Assembly: GCF_014838825.1 (NCBI RefSeq) | Contig: NZ_JACYMO010000007.1 | Coordinates: 62,001-126,000, forward strand | Direction of reading: 5' to 3' | From: Erwinia persicina | GTDB lineage: Bacteria > Pseudomonadota > Gammaproteobacteria > Enterobacterales > Enterobacteriaceae | Length of the DNA stretch: 64,000 nt | Shown here: piece by piece, positions 43,177-51,804 of the stretch | Layout: each line of letters begins with the position of its first letter | Position numbering within the stretch: the first letter of the stretch is position 1 | Made by a program: the position numbers and the translations under genes | Notes under the pieces: generated by a model | Seen by the model: only the letters and a program-made list of their open reading frames with translations | Told to the model about the DNA's origin: nothing | Database searches by the model: none

Positions 43177-43605
43177 ATGTTCAATTATCCGGCTTCATTT
43201 TTCTGTGACGAAGAAAGCGATACCTATGAAATCCGCTTTCGGGATTTCGACACATCAGACGTAGTGGCCTTCACAGAGGAAGATATTGAGCTTGAAGCAA
43301 GCGAGGCATTAACGGCAGCCATCGGTGACATTATTGATGCACGCCTGCCCCTCCCCACCCCCTCCGCCGCCGTCGAGGGCGAGTTTATCGTTCATCTTCC
43401 CGTTCTGACCTGCCTGAAAGCGGCATTACACAACGCCATGATCCAGACCGGCACCCGCAAAGCTGACCTTGCGCGAAAGCTCAGCATGAAGGGAGCGCAG
43501 ATAGACAGGCTGTTAGATGTGGAGCACGCCTCGAAGATTGAGACATTAGAACAGGCGCTCTATTTACTGGGCTGGAACGTGTCGGTCAGCGTTACCCCGA
43601 TATAA
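43177..43605 (+). CDS. HicB-family antitoxin without adjacent hicA
   Basis: A 142-aa HicB-type protein. The N-terminal partial RNase H fold reads YPASFFCDEESDTYEIRFRDFD and the C-terminal part holds a helix-turn-helix (TRKADLARKLSMKGAQIDRLLD, about 95-118) used for autoregulation. HicB antitoxins normally neutralise a roughly 60-aa HicA mRNA interferase encoded next to them. No HicA-like frame is seen within 250 bp on either side. It may act as an orphan regulator, as in several enterobacteria. No strong ribosome site is visible. Confidence 0.83.
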   Translation: MFNYPASFFCDEESDTYEIRFRDFDTSDVVAFTEEDIELEASEALTAAIGDIIDARLPLPTPSAAVEGEFIVHLPVLTCLKAALHNAMIQTGTRKADLARKLSMKGAQIDRLLDVEHASKIETLEQALYLLGWNVSVSVTPI

Positions 43606-43974
43606 CCTGAGCAGCACAGAGACGGGGTTGGCCACGAAATAAATGTCGCCCCGAGATTACAGACAGCCCGTCATGGACGATTTTAACAAACACGCCTTCT
43701 ATTTTCTGACGCCGCCGCAATACCGAAGCCCGCTTAATTAATCAGGCACTCCGTTCTTCACAATAAATGCCACCGCCACGAAAAACGTTTATATCAGGCA
43801 ATGACGAGGCGAAAAAATGCTATTTCATCACCCGATGAATCCCCTGCCATGAAATAGCCTGCGTGGGTTTCTATTGTTGACTCTTCATTTATCACCCGCC
43901 CCTTAACATGCAGTGAGTTTTCATTTCGATGACGACGTTTGCTTACGATCCTGTGCTGATAAATAGGTGTATGT
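43606..43974. other. Gene-free interval (369 bp)
   Basis: No gene, terminator with T-tract or known operator was recognised here. An AAT-rich region near 43730-43810 and a probable promoter for the downstream HAD-phosphatase operon are all that can be suggested. Confidence 0.5.
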
Positions 43975-44712
43975 ATGACGACCAGGCTTTCTCACGAGGA
44001 TAATGGTGCCCTGCCCTGGACCATTTTATGTGATTTCGACGGAACGGTTAGCCCTGAAGATATTACGGACACCCTGCTGGAACGCTTCGCGCTGCCCGGC
44101 TGGGAAAAACTGGAACAGCAGTGGCTGACAGGGGAAACCGGCTCAGCGGAGTGTATGTCCGGGCAGATTGCCCTGCTGGATATGTCACGGCAGGAGCTGG
44201 ATAGCTGCCTGAGCACTATCCGCATCGATCCCGCTTTTAAACATTTTGTCGCCGTAGCCCGGCGCTGTGCGGTTCCGCTGACCGTGGTGAGTGACGGGCT
44301 GGATTACGCTATTCAGCATATTCTCGACCGTCACGAACTGGGTCATTTAACGGTCATCGCTAACCATCTGGAGCAGCAGAGCGAGCGCCGCTGGCGGCTT
44401 CACCTCCCCTGGGCCGCCCCTGACTGCCGACGCGCCAGCGGCGTCTGCAAGTGTGCCGTGGCTAAAACCGTTACGGGCCGCGTCCTGATGGTGGGTGACG
44501 GGCGCTCTGATTTTTGCGTCGCGGGCCAGGCTGACCACGTGCTGGCAAAAGGGACGTTAATTGATGAGTGCCGCCGCCAGGGCATTGCCTGCACGCCGTT
44601 TCACGATTTCAGTGATGCCGTTCCCGCGCTGTCACGCTGGCTGCAGACGACTGGCAGCGACAGCGGATACCGCGCCTTTAATCCGCTGATGCCGTGGAGA
44701 ACGCATGACTGA
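43975..44712 (+). CDS. MtnX-like HAD-IB phosphatase
   Basis: A 245-aa haloacid-dehalogenase phosphatase of subfamily IB. Motif I is LCDFDGTVSPED (nucleophile Asp about 19), motif II VVSDG, and motif IV GDGRSDFCVA. Length and the C1 helical cap fit MtnX/PSP-like members (methylthioribulose or serine phosphatases), but no methionine-salvage or serine gene is near. It overlaps the next gene by 8 bp, starting an operon with an alpha/beta hydrolase and two small transporters. The phosphorylated substrate is probably an intermediate of an unassigned pathway. Four cysteines in its middle (CRRASGVCKC) might bind metal. Confidence 0.87.
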   Translation: MTTRLSHEDNGALPWTILCDFDGTVSPEDITDTLLERFALPGWEKLEQQWLTGETGSAECMSGQIALLDMSRQELDSCLSTIRIDPAFKHFVAVARRCAVPLTVVSDGLDYAIQHILDRHELGHLTVIANHLEQQSERRWRLHLPWAAPDCRRASGVCKCAVAKTVTGRVLMVGDGRSDFCVAGQADHVLAKGTLIDECRRQGIACTPFHDFSDAVPALSRWLQTTGSDSGYRAFNPLMPWRTHD

Positions 44713-45577
44713 GCAACATGGCTTTCTGCTGCCCGGTACCAGCAAGACCGGCGTGCTGCTGATCCACGGCCTGACCGGCACGCCAAATGAAATGCGCGGC
44801 GTGGCGCGTGAACTGAACCAGGCAGGCCATACCGTTTGTGCCGTACAGCTGGCGGGCCACTGCGGCAGCATTGACGATCTGATCGCCACTCGCTGGCAGG
44901 ACTGGTATCAGAGCGTCATTAATGCGGCTCACAAGCTGCGGCAGCAGGTGGACTGCCTGGTGGTAGGCGGGCTGTCAATGGGGGCCGTGCTGGCGCTAAA
45001 ATATGCCTCTGAATTTCCGGTAAACGGCGTGCTGGCCTACAGCGCGACGTTCCGCTATGACGGCTGGAGCATCCCTGTCATTTCACGCTGGGCCGCCCCC
45101 TGCCTGTTGCCGCTCGCCGCGTTCCTCCATCTGGGCCGTCACCGCATGTTCAACGAAAAAGAACCTTACGGCGTCTGTAATGAAGTTCTGCGACGCCGCA
45201 TCGCCAAAAGCATGCAGGAGGAGGACAGCGCAGTCGCCGGGCTACCGGGAAATCCGTGGCCCTCACTGAATGAAATGATGGCCCTGTCGCGCAGCGTTCG
45301 CCGGGCACTTCCGCAGGTTGTCGCGCCCTGCCTCGTACTTCACGCTGAAAATGACGATATCGCTCACCGCCGCAATGCGCTGTTGATCCGCGATCGGGTC
45401 AGCGGACAGGTGGATCTGGCGCTGTTAAAGAACAGCTATCACATGATCACCATCGATAACGACCGCGCAGAACTGATCGCCCGCACGCTCAGATTTATTC
45501 AGCAGCAGACCGACACCCAGAAAATCCGCAGGCCAGCCCCCTTACCGCTACAGACCACCGTCGGTACTCCGGCGTAA
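44705..45577 (+). CDS. Alpha/beta hydrolase (carboxylesterase-like)
   Basis: A 290-aa alpha/beta-fold hydrolase of the Est30/monoacylglycerol-lipase type. The triad is Ser in VGGLSMGAVLALK (about residue 93), Asp in LHAENDDIAHRRN and His in NSYHMITIDNDR; the oxyanion turn is LIHGLTGTP. It overlaps the HAD-phosphatase gene by 8 bp (ATG within its end) and precedes the two small transporter genes by 13 bp. A thioester or ester of an unknown metabolite is the probable substrate. Cytoplasmic, no signal peptide. Confidence 0.88.
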   Translation: MTEQHGFLLPGTSKTGVLLIHGLTGTPNEMRGVARELNQAGHTVCAVQLAGHCGSIDDLIATRWQDWYQSVINAAHKLRQQVDCLVVGGLSMGAVLALKYASEFPVNGVLAYSATFRYDGWSIPVISRWAAPCLLPLAAFLHLGRHRMFNEKEPYGVCNEVLRRRIAKSMQEEDSAVAGLPGNPWPSLNEMMALSRSVRRALPQVVAPCLVLHAENDDIAHRRNALLIRDRVSGQVDLALLKNSYHMITIDNDRAELIARTLRFIQQQTDTQKIRRPAPLPLQTTVGTPA

Positions 45578-45590
45578 TGCGCCTGATAAC

Positions 45591-45947
45591 ATGAGTCAAC
45601 TGGTGCTGCTGTTATGGCTATTGAACGTGCTGGTCGATACCGGCGGCCAGCTGTGCTTTAAAGCCGCCTCGCACAACAGCGCCCGCTTTAGCGGCCTCGC
45701 CTTCTGGCGTCATATGGTCGGCCATGGCTGGATCTGGCTGGGCGCAAGCTGTTACGTGCTGCAGTTTATCCTCTGGCTGGCTTTTTTAACGCTGGTGCCG
45801 CTGTCCGTCGGCGTTATGCTGGGAGCCATAAATGTGGTGGTGATTATGGTTGCGGGCCGGATGTGGTTTAAGGAGCGCTTAAGTCCATGGCGCTTAACCG
45901 GGATACTGCTGATCGCGCTGGGCGTACTGGCCGTAGGAACAGGATGA
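45591..45947 (+). CDS. Small EamA/DMT membrane protein (ArnE-like)
   Basis: A 118-aa protein with four transmembrane helices (LLLWLLNVLVDTGGQLCFKAA; ASCYVLQFILWLAFLTLVPLS; GVMLGAINVVVIMVAGRMWF; LTGILLIALGVLAVGTG), the four-TM half-size EamA format. The G-Q-L-x-x-K motif in TM1 is typical of ArnE. In the lipid A pathway ArnE and ArnF together flip undecaprenyl-phosphate-aminoarabinose. It overlaps the following ArnF-like gene (ATGA) and lies 13 bp after the hydrolase gene, so the pair is likely a heteromeric transporter or flippase. Confidence 0.85.
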   Translation: MSQLVLLLWLLNVLVDTGGQLCFKAASHNSARFSGLAFWRHMVGHGWIWLGASCYVLQFILWLAFLTLVPLSVGVMLGAINVVVIMVAGRMWFKERLSPWRLTGILLIALGVLAVGTG

Positions 45948-46336
45948 TGAAACACGTTTACCTGCTGGGTTTTTTAGCCCTGATGGTGTTTGATACGCTG
46001 GCACAGGTGGGTTTCAAGTACACGGCGATCGCCGCTTCTCCGCTGACGCTGGATGCGGCATGGCTGTACCGCCTCTTTACGCAGGTCTGGCTCTATATTG
46101 CCTTTGCGGGCTATGCGGGCGCTTTCTATACCTGGATGACACTGCTCAGAAAGGTCCCCGTCGGCCCTGCGTTTGCTGCATCACATCTTGATATTGTTTC
46201 CGTGACGCTGATATCGGTGTGGCTGTTTAACGATCACCTCACGCTGAGCAAAACCCTCGGCGGCGTGCTGATCCTGTTGGGTATCCTGTGTCTGGCAAAA
46301 GACGCAGCGGCCCGGTCACGGCCCACTGCCAGCTGA
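45944..46336 (+). CDS. Small EamA/DMT membrane protein (ArnF-like partner)
   Basis: A 130-aa four-TM protein: YLLGFLALMVFDTLAQVGFKYTA, VWLYIAFAGYAGAFYTWMTLLRKVP, PAFAASHLDIVSVTLISVWLFN and LGGVLILLGILCLAKD. TM1 ends in Q-V-G-F-K, the ArnF-type motif. Its ATG (45944) overlaps the TGA of the ArnE-like gene as ATGA, so the proteins are translationally coupled. It ends the operon; the aminotransferase is convergent, with a hairpin at 46370-46393 between them. The substrate is unknown. Confidence 0.85.
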   Translation: MMKHVYLLGFLALMVFDTLAQVGFKYTAIAASPLTLDAAWLYRLFTQVWLYIAFAGYAGAFYTWMTLLRKVPVGPAFAASHLDIVSVTLISVWLFNDHLTLSKTLGGVLILLGILCLAKDAAARSRPTAS

Positions 46337-46369
46337 TGCAGGAGGACGTTCCCGGGCAGCAGCAGTCAA

Positions 46370-46393
46370 TGCGCCCGGTGAGCATCGGGCGCA
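46370..46393. terminator. Hairpin between convergent operon and aminotransferase
   Basis: An 8-bp stem (TGCGCCCG at 46370-46377, CGGGCGCA at 46386-46393) with an 8-nt loop. It serves the convergent genes; the following GGGATTTT gives only a short T-run on the plus strand. Confidence 0.6.
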
Positions 46394-46399
46394 GGGATT

Positions 46400-47779
46400 T
46401 TACAGCGCTTTTTTAGCCCGCACCAGCAGCTGATCCAGCAGTTCAATCGCCTGATGAATTTCAGCACGACTGATCTCCAGTGAAGGCGCGAAGGTGATCA
46501 CATTTTTATAGTAGCCCCCCACATCCAGTACCAGGCCCGTTTTCTGGCCCTGATAATCCAGCGTACCTGACAGCCCGATATCCACCATCTTGTCCAGCAG
46601 CGCTTTGTTCGGGGTAAATCCATCTGCGGTACAGAGTTCAGCACGCAGCGCCAGACCCAGCCCGTCCACGTCACCGATTTCCGGATGACGCAGCTGCAGT
46701 GACTTCAGTCCGTCAAGGAAGCAGGCCCCGCTTTCCATAACCTGTTTCTCGTAGTCTTTTTCCGCCAGCATCTGCATCACCTCCAGTCCGACGGCGGTTC
46801 CCAGAGGATTAGAAGCAAAGGTCGAGTGCGTTGATCCTACGGGGAAGGTGACGGGATTAATCATCTCCTCACGCGCCCAGATACCGGCCAGCGGGTTCAG
46901 GCCGTTGGTTAATGCCTTACCAAACACCAGGACATCGGGCGTGATGCCAAAATGCTCGACTGACCACAGTTTACCGGTACGATAAAAGCCCATCTGGATT
47001 TCATCGACCACCAGCAGGATCCCGTGCTCGTCGAGCACCTTTTTAAGTCCTTTATAGTAGTTGCGTGGTGGGATCACATAGCCACCGGTTCCCTGCACCG
47101 GCTCGATATAAAAAGCGGAAAACTCAGACTGGCTGGCCTTAGGATCCCATACGCCGTGATACTCGTTTTCAAACAGGCGTGCAAAGTCGGCAATCAGCTT
47201 TTCGCCATACTCTTCTGCCGTCATGCCTTTCTGCCGCCGGAAGGGATATGGGAAAGGAATAAACTGGGCACGCTCACCAAAATGACCAAAACGACGTCGG
47301 TAGCGATAACTGGAGGTAATGGACGATGCGCCGAGGCTACGGCCATGGTAACCCCCTTCAAAGGCAAACATCCGGCTTTTACCGTTGCAGTAGTTGCGCA
47401 CCAGTTTCAGAGAATCATCAACGGACTGTGAGCCCCCCACGTTATAGTGAACGCGTCCGGACAGACCAAACTTACGCGCCATATCCTGCGCGATGACTTT
47501 ACTGAGTTCAATCTTGGTCGGATGCAGGTACTGGCTGGCAATCTGCGGCAGCACGTCAATCTGCCGTTTCAGCACATTGTCCAGCCGGGGGTTGGCATAG
47601 CCAAAATTAACCGCGGAATACCACATCTGAAGATCCAGATACGGCGTTCCCTCCGCATCAAAGAGATAGCTCCCCTTGCAGCTGTTAAATATTTTTGGCG
47701 TCGTGACATAATGCACCGTATCACCATGGGAACAGTATTTCGCTTCATCAGCTAATAGTTTTTCTTCATACGGGGTCAT
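46400..47779 (-). CDS. Class III PLP-dependent aminotransferase
   Basis: A 459-aa class III (omega-type) aminotransferase. The PLP lysine lies in LVFGKALTNGLNPLAG (about residue 290), preceded by LLVVDEIQMGFYRTGKLW (PLP-contacting Asp and aromatic) and YNVGGSQSVDDSLK. Relatives use ornithine, acetylornithine, 4-aminobutyrate, diaminobutyrate or long-chain amino acceptors; the sequence does not identify one. It is convergent with the HAD-esterase-ArnE/F operon, so cotranscription is excluded, but an amino metabolite handled by all five proteins is a reasonable hypothesis. The long 726-bp leader beyond its start holds no other gene. Confidence 0.88.
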   Translation of the reverse strand: MTPYEEKLLADEAKYCSHGDTVHYVTTPKIFNSCKGSYLFDAEGTPYLDLQMWYSAVNFGYANPRLDNVLKRQIDVLPQIASQYLHPTKIELSKVIAQDMARKFGLSGRVHYNVGGSQSVDDSLKLVRNYCNGKSRMFAFEGGYHGRSLGASSITSSYRYRRRFGHFGERAQFIPFPYPFRRQKGMTAEEYGEKLIADFARLFENEYHGVWDPKASQSEFSAFYIEPVQGTGGYVIPPRNYYKGLKKVLDEHGILLVVDEIQMGFYRTGKLWSVEHFGITPDVLVFGKALTNGLNPLAGIWAREEMINPVTFPVGSTHSTFASNPLGTAVGLEVMQMLAEKDYEKQVMESGACFLDGLKSLQLRHPEIGDVDGLGLALRAELCTADGFTPNKALLDKMVDIGLSGTLDYQGQKTGLVLDVGGYYKNVITFAPSLEISRAEIHQAIELLDQLLVRAKKAL

Positions 47780-48505
47780 AAAGAGTCCTTCCTTTGGATT
47801 GACGAGGAGAGCTGATATTATCAGCAGGCTCCGATCGGATGACCGCCCTTTTATGGCTGAAATAACCTTAATGTTGATATGTTATATGAATCGTTTATTT
47901 ATTCGGGTCATCATTTCAATCATTCATCAACACTATTCTGTTAATCTGCCATGCCGCTGAAATCAGCACGAATATACCTACACTGTTTATTTTTATATCT
48001 GGCATAGCCGTCTTAGCCATCGTCACGCCTCTGCCAATCAGCGCTGTCGGGTGACGCCAGCGTCCTGAACCTGTTCGCCATTCCCCGCCCTCTGCTTGCC
48101 ACCAGAAAAGGGATATATTCGCCCGGCTTTTTACCGTCATATCACCCCTGATTTAAATCAAATTGATAATAAACAGGCAAATGTTACATATTGCATTGAA
48201 AAACCCGAAAAGATTTAACGCTTTTACACAACAGAACACCCTCACTTAAGGGAAATAATCAGGCCATAAGCAGAAAAATATCCATAAAATCGACTGAAAT
48301 AACCCTCTACGACAGGATGCCGTGAACGATCGTTTTGTTTCAGTCAGCGACAGGAAATCCGCCGTCAGGGGATGCCAATTTAACGGTAACAAATTAAAAT
48401 CCCTCCCTCACTCACAGCGAGCCTTTACCGCCAGAGCGAGGGGGGAACACCCGCCTTAGCGAGGTTTTATCGCGGCACCGTTCATTTAAAGATAAGGAAG
48501 GTTAA
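47780..48505. other. Gene-free AT-rich interval (726 bp)
   Basis: No convincing gene is seen. Open frames such as 47916-48140 lack ribosome sites. The stretch is AT-rich to about 48300 and GC-neutral beyond; it should contain the promoter of the aminotransferase gene (left) and of the 48506 gene (right). No T-tract terminator or operator palindrome was found. It could hide a small RNA. Confidence 0.5.
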
Positions 48506-48961
48506 ATGAAAAAGTTTTTGATAGAGGCAAACCGTTTTCTGTTCAGCTACCCGGAAAAACTTATCATTAAAGACTCTGCTTATAATGATATGCAGCTGAT
48601 TGAGTATCACAGTAACAGTTACTCATACCGAAATTATTTTACCGAAAGGCGAAATATTTACGGCCAGATAATCATTTCTAAAAATAAAACGCCCGTATGG
48701 TGTATGCAGTTCCAGGGCGGCGTTGTCAGCGAGCACCTGGATGAAAGAACGGCCCGCCACCTTAAATATATTGCCAGAAAAAACCGCAGCCTCTCAGATG
48801 AGCGCTACCCTGTACGCGGCCCCCGGGAAACAATATTCGATGACCTGCATTATCAGAATGATATATTTGGTGACCTGACACGCTTTCAGGGGCAGGAAAT
48901 TATTCAGAAAGAGGGTCAGACCTTGTTTATGATGAAGCTGTCAGGCGGCGAATTAAAATGA
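48506..48961 (+). CDS. Hypothetical protein, DUF5680-like
   Basis: A 151-aa protein. The layout fits DUF5680-like proteins: FLIEANRFLFSYPEK, then tyrosine-rich YHSNSYSYRNYFTERRNIYGQIIISKNKTPVWCMQFQGGV, and a C-terminal copy-like unit YQNDIFGDLTRFQGQEIIQKEGQTLFMMKLSGG. The internal 'yG-x-x-x-I/E-x-K/x-x-P-V-W-x-M-x-x-x-G' pattern occurs twice, suggesting a duplicated unit. Function unknown. An AAGGAAG ribosome site precedes ATG 48506. Family assignment is from memory of the pattern and moderately secure. Confidence 0.6.
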   Translation: MKKFLIEANRFLFSYPEKLIIKDSAYNDMQLIEYHSNSYSYRNYFTERRNIYGQIIISKNKTPVWCMQFQGGVVSEHLDERTARHLKYIARKNRSLSDERYPVRGPRETIFDDLHYQNDIFGDLTRFQGQEIIQKEGQTLFMMKLSGGELK

Positions 48962-49101
48962 CCGGGAAGAAAACGTTCTTGCCCGCCTGAGGGTTCCCTC
49001 AGCCGAAAGATAAAAGGTTCTTTTGTGAGTAAATCCGCTAAGCTTTAGGTGATTTTTAAGATGGTAACCTTTTGATTACGTTCACTGACTAAGGAGCGGG
49101 T

Positions 49102-50109
49102 GTGTTTCAGAAAGCAAGAAAGACGGTATTGTGTGGGATGTTAACGACGGCACTTTTGCTGCCATTAGCCGGCTGTGACCAGAGTGAAACCACAGAAGAA
49201 AAGCCGGTGCAACCCGCCGGGACTGCGGCCTTTAAGGAAGATGCCAACGCGCAGCTGGCGACCAAGTTAAACGCCTATGTGAGCTGCTTCAATACCGCCG
49301 ATGGCGCGGCCCGTAACAGCGCGCAGCGCTATGTCAGCTGGATCCATGACCTGGATAAGGGCCCCACAGGTAAAGAACGCACCGTCAACGTGCCGGGCGA
49401 TCTGACCGCTTACGAGCTGGACAGCTGCACCAAAGCCATTGGCGAGGCCTCGCGGGCCAAACCCGCCCTGCCGGCGCTGGACACCGCTGCGGTACAGTAC
49501 CTGTCAGAACTCACCGCACTGGTACCACTGGTCTCGCAGGCTCATCAATATTACAGCCAGGAAGACTACAAGGACGACGGCTTCGCCAGGGGCAAGCAAA
49601 TGCACCAGCCGCTGATGATGGCCTACGGGCGCTTTATCAAGTCCAGCGACGTCTACGGTGACGAAGTGGAAAAGGAAACGGTCAGGCTGACTGATGCACA
49701 GCTTATTGAGATTGAAAAAACACAGGGACGACACTCACCCTACTTCCGTCTGGCATTAGTCAGCCAGGGGAAACTGTTAGCCGCCCAGCTCAGCGCTGAT
49801 GCTCCCGATGTGACCGCGGCAACGAAGGCAATCGATGCCTACGGTGCGCTGGTAGAGGAGTCAGCCAGCGCCACCGCCAGCGAGCCCGGCAAACCGGTGA
49901 GCTGGTCAGTCTTCCAGACCAGCGCCAGCACGTTCCTGAAAGACTGCAAAGACAGGATGCGGCGCGTGCGCGACAAAACACCTTACAGTCACGGCGAGCA
50001 GGGGCTGATGGAAAACAATGGCAGCAGCGCGGGCTGGACGGTCACCGGTTCACCGATGCGGGTACTGAAATCCTACAACGACCTGGTTGAAGCCAGTAAT
50101 CGACTGTAA
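49102..50109 (+). CDS. YiiG-like (DUF3829) lipoprotein
   Basis: A 335-aa lipoprotein with signal LCGMLTTALLLPLAGC (lipobox LAGC, Cys about 25) and a DUF3829/YiiG helical body: KLNAYVSCFNTADGAARNSAQRYVSWIHDLDKGPTG, then a long helical domain and the C-terminal LKSYNDLVEASNR. Function is unknown; the E. coli homologue YiiG is an uncharacterised lipoprotein. The start is GTG 49102 with AAGGAG five bases upstream. The residue after Cys is Asp, the inner-membrane retention signal in E. coli, so inner-membrane anchoring is possible. Confidence 0.88.
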   Translation: MFQKARKTVLCGMLTTALLLPLAGCDQSETTEEKPVQPAGTAAFKEDANAQLATKLNAYVSCFNTADGAARNSAQRYVSWIHDLDKGPTGKERTVNVPGDLTAYELDSCTKAIGEASRAKPALPALDTAAVQYLSELTALVPLVSQAHQYYSQEDYKDDGFARGKQMHQPLMMAYGRFIKSSDVYGDEVEKETVRLTDAQLIEIEKTQGRHSPYFRLALVSQGKLLAAQLSADAPDVTAATKAIDAYGALVEESASATASEPGKPVSWSVFQTSASTFLKDCKDRMRRVRDKTPYSHGEQGLMENNGSSAGWTVTGSPMRVLKSYNDLVEASNRL

Positions 50110-50176
50110 TCCGGCGGGCCATCCTTCCCTCAGCGATGGCCGAAACAGGCAGCTATGCACCATGGCTGCCTTCCCC

Positions 50177-50413
50177 CTATTTTTCGACAATTTCCTTCAC
50201 ATCTTTCTGATGAATTTGATGGGTGTTACCGTCAGTATCTTTATACGAGATCAGGCCGGTATCTTTATCTTTAACGGGTTTGCCATGCGTCGTGACCATG
50301 TGCCCGTCATCCGTTGAAATAACATAATCACTTGAACAGGCGGTCATAGCCAGAACCGCTGACATAATAATACCGGCTAACGTGCATTTTTTGACTGATA
50401 CGGACAGCTTCAT
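50177..50413 (-). CDS. YgdI/YgdR family lipoprotein, second
   Basis: A 78-aa lipoprotein with signal GIIMSAVLAMTAC (lipobox, Cys about 26) and the mature YgdI/R pattern DYVISTDDGHMVTTHGKPVKDKDTGLISYKDTDGNTHQIHQKDVKEI. It is the second YgdI/YgdR-type protein in this window (the other at 19359-19583). Function is unknown. It is convergent with the YiiG-like gene. Confidence 0.9.
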   Translation of the reverse strand: MKLSVSVKKCTLAGIIMSAVLAMTACSSDYVISTDDGHMVTTHGKPVKDKDTGLISYKDTDGNTHQIHQKDVKEIVEK

Positions 50414-51030
50414 AATTATTTCTCTTCTTTATTTGCGTTTCGACAGTATAAACAGGTGACGTATCTTGGTCCTTCAACCTTAAACAGAAACGCAATGAGC
50501 AACTCAGAAGATCCGCAACAAATGTTAAATTTGATTTATATCATTTAATCGTCAATAAGCCAGTGAAGAGGAAAACACCTTTTGGCGATTCAATTACTGC
50601 AATTTTCTGATGTCTTTTTTACTGACCACGCCCCCAATAAAAAACAAAAAATCAATATTTTCAATTAATTATAAATAAAACAATGAAATCTCAGCAGGCA
50701 ACCTTACTCTGACGGGAGAGAGTGATGGGATACTTCCCCCGATTGTTCGGCGCTTAATCCAGCCCGTTCCTGGTGACAAGGCCGATTCAGAAAGGGATGA
50801 CAAAAAAGCCTAAAAAATAAACAAAAATCACCTTTCAGTTCGGTGTTTTGGTTCTTATTGTTCCACAAAGCGTTTTGACACCCTTTCCCGCCGCACTTTG
50901 CTCAAAATGTTAAAAAACGGCATCCTGAACCGCAGCAACTGAATTTAAAAAAAGCATCACAGCCTTTAAGATTACGTTAAGAACTTTCCTGTAATTTACC
51001 CAGACACGAATTTTACAAGGAAATGAAATC
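50414..51030. other. Gene-free AT-rich interval (617 bp)
   Basis: No gene was recognised. The sequence is AT-rich with long A/T runs (50640-50700), the expected promoter zone for ygiW on the right and the lipoprotein gene on the left. A small stem CACC/GGTG followed by T-rich sequence (about 50830-50860) is too weak to call a terminator. Confidence 0.5.
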
Positions 51031-51414
51031 ATGAAAAAAGCAATTTTAATTACCCTATTGGCTGGCCTTTCATTCGGCGTTGCCGCACAGCAGCAAGGTT
51101 TCATTACTCCTGAAGGACAGGGCTATTCTCAGGGCGGTTTTAAAGGCCCTACACCGGGTTTATCTTCCGTTGCAGAGGCTAAAACGTTACGTGATGATGC
51201 CTGGGTAGTTCTTGAAGGTAATATCATCAGGCAGGTGGGCCATGAACTTTATGAGTTCAGTGACAGCACCGGCACCATTAATGTGGATATCGATGATAAG
51301 CGCTGGCAGGGTCAGGCCGCCTCACCGGGAAGCAAGATCCGAATTGAGGGTGAAATCGATAAAGACTGGAACAGCGTTGAGATTGATGTAAAAAATCTTC
51401 GCGTCCTGAAGTAA
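51031..51414 (+). CDS. ygiW: YgiW/VisP periplasmic stress protein (BOF family)
   Basis: A 127-aa exported OB-fold protein. The signal peptide MKKAILITLLAGLSFGVAA is followed by the mature BOF domain: SSVAEAKTLRDDAWVVLEGNIIRQV, YEFSDSTGTINVDIDDKRW and IEGEIDKDWNSVEIDVKNLRVLK, closely matching E. coli YgiW and Salmonella VisP. Roles in stress tolerance, sugar binding and, in Salmonella, lipid A modification control have been reported. ATG 51031 follows AAGGAAA. The next gene-free region contains two hairpins. Regulators such as QseBC, genomic neighbours in E. coli, are not seen here. Confidence 0.9.
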   Translation: MKKAILITLLAGLSFGVAAQQQGFITPEGQGYSQGGFKGPTPGLSSVAEAKTLRDDAWVVLEGNIIRQVGHELYEFSDSTGTINVDIDDKRWQGQAASPGSKIRIEGEIDKDWNSVEIDVKNLRVLK

Positions 51415-51804
51415 CCTGCCACACAACGACTTACCCCGGCAGCGGTCAGGAGACGGTAAAACATTCTTTTACCCGAGGCCGCTGGTATGGATGACGCGTC
51501 ATGCTGTCCTGCCCTTGATTTTCGCCTGTCGAACGGTCCTGATATTGCGCTATGACTCACGACAATCACCGGGTTCTTATACGCAAAAAAGGGTCTTAAT
51601 ACGCAGGATTTACTGAGCCATAAAAATCAGCAGCAGACCGATAAAGACCCTGATGACAGGAGTTAAGATGGGACGGTTGTAGCGGGATAAATTTAGTGGT
51701 TTCTTTATACAGCTTTGGGGAAGGGGATTGGGGATATTTTGGGGATGACTTTCTGTGGTGAAGAAATGAGGGCGGGAGCACCAGGCTCCCGCCGGCAAAC
51801 ACAC
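51415..51804. other. Gene-free interval with hairpins after ygiW
   Basis: A 7-bp hairpin GGTAAAA/TTTTACC (51455-51461, 51467-51473) about 40 bp past ygiW may help end its transcript. A 12-bp perfect palindrome ATGACGCGTCAT lies at 51491-51502, function unknown. A stem GGCGGGAGC/GCTCCCGCC (51771-51779, 51785-51793) lies just beyond the icd stop codon. Confidence 0.6.
51771..51793 (-). terminator. Probable icd terminator
   Basis: A 9-bp GC-rich stem with a 5-nt loop starts 12 bp after the icd stop codon on the minus strand and is followed by a T-rich sequence in the direction of icd transcription. Confidence 0.7.

Noticed and set aside
47916..48140. A 74-codon minus-strand frame in the 47.8-48.5 kb gap
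   Set aside because: No ribosome site and no conserved pattern; composition fits random AT-rich DNA.
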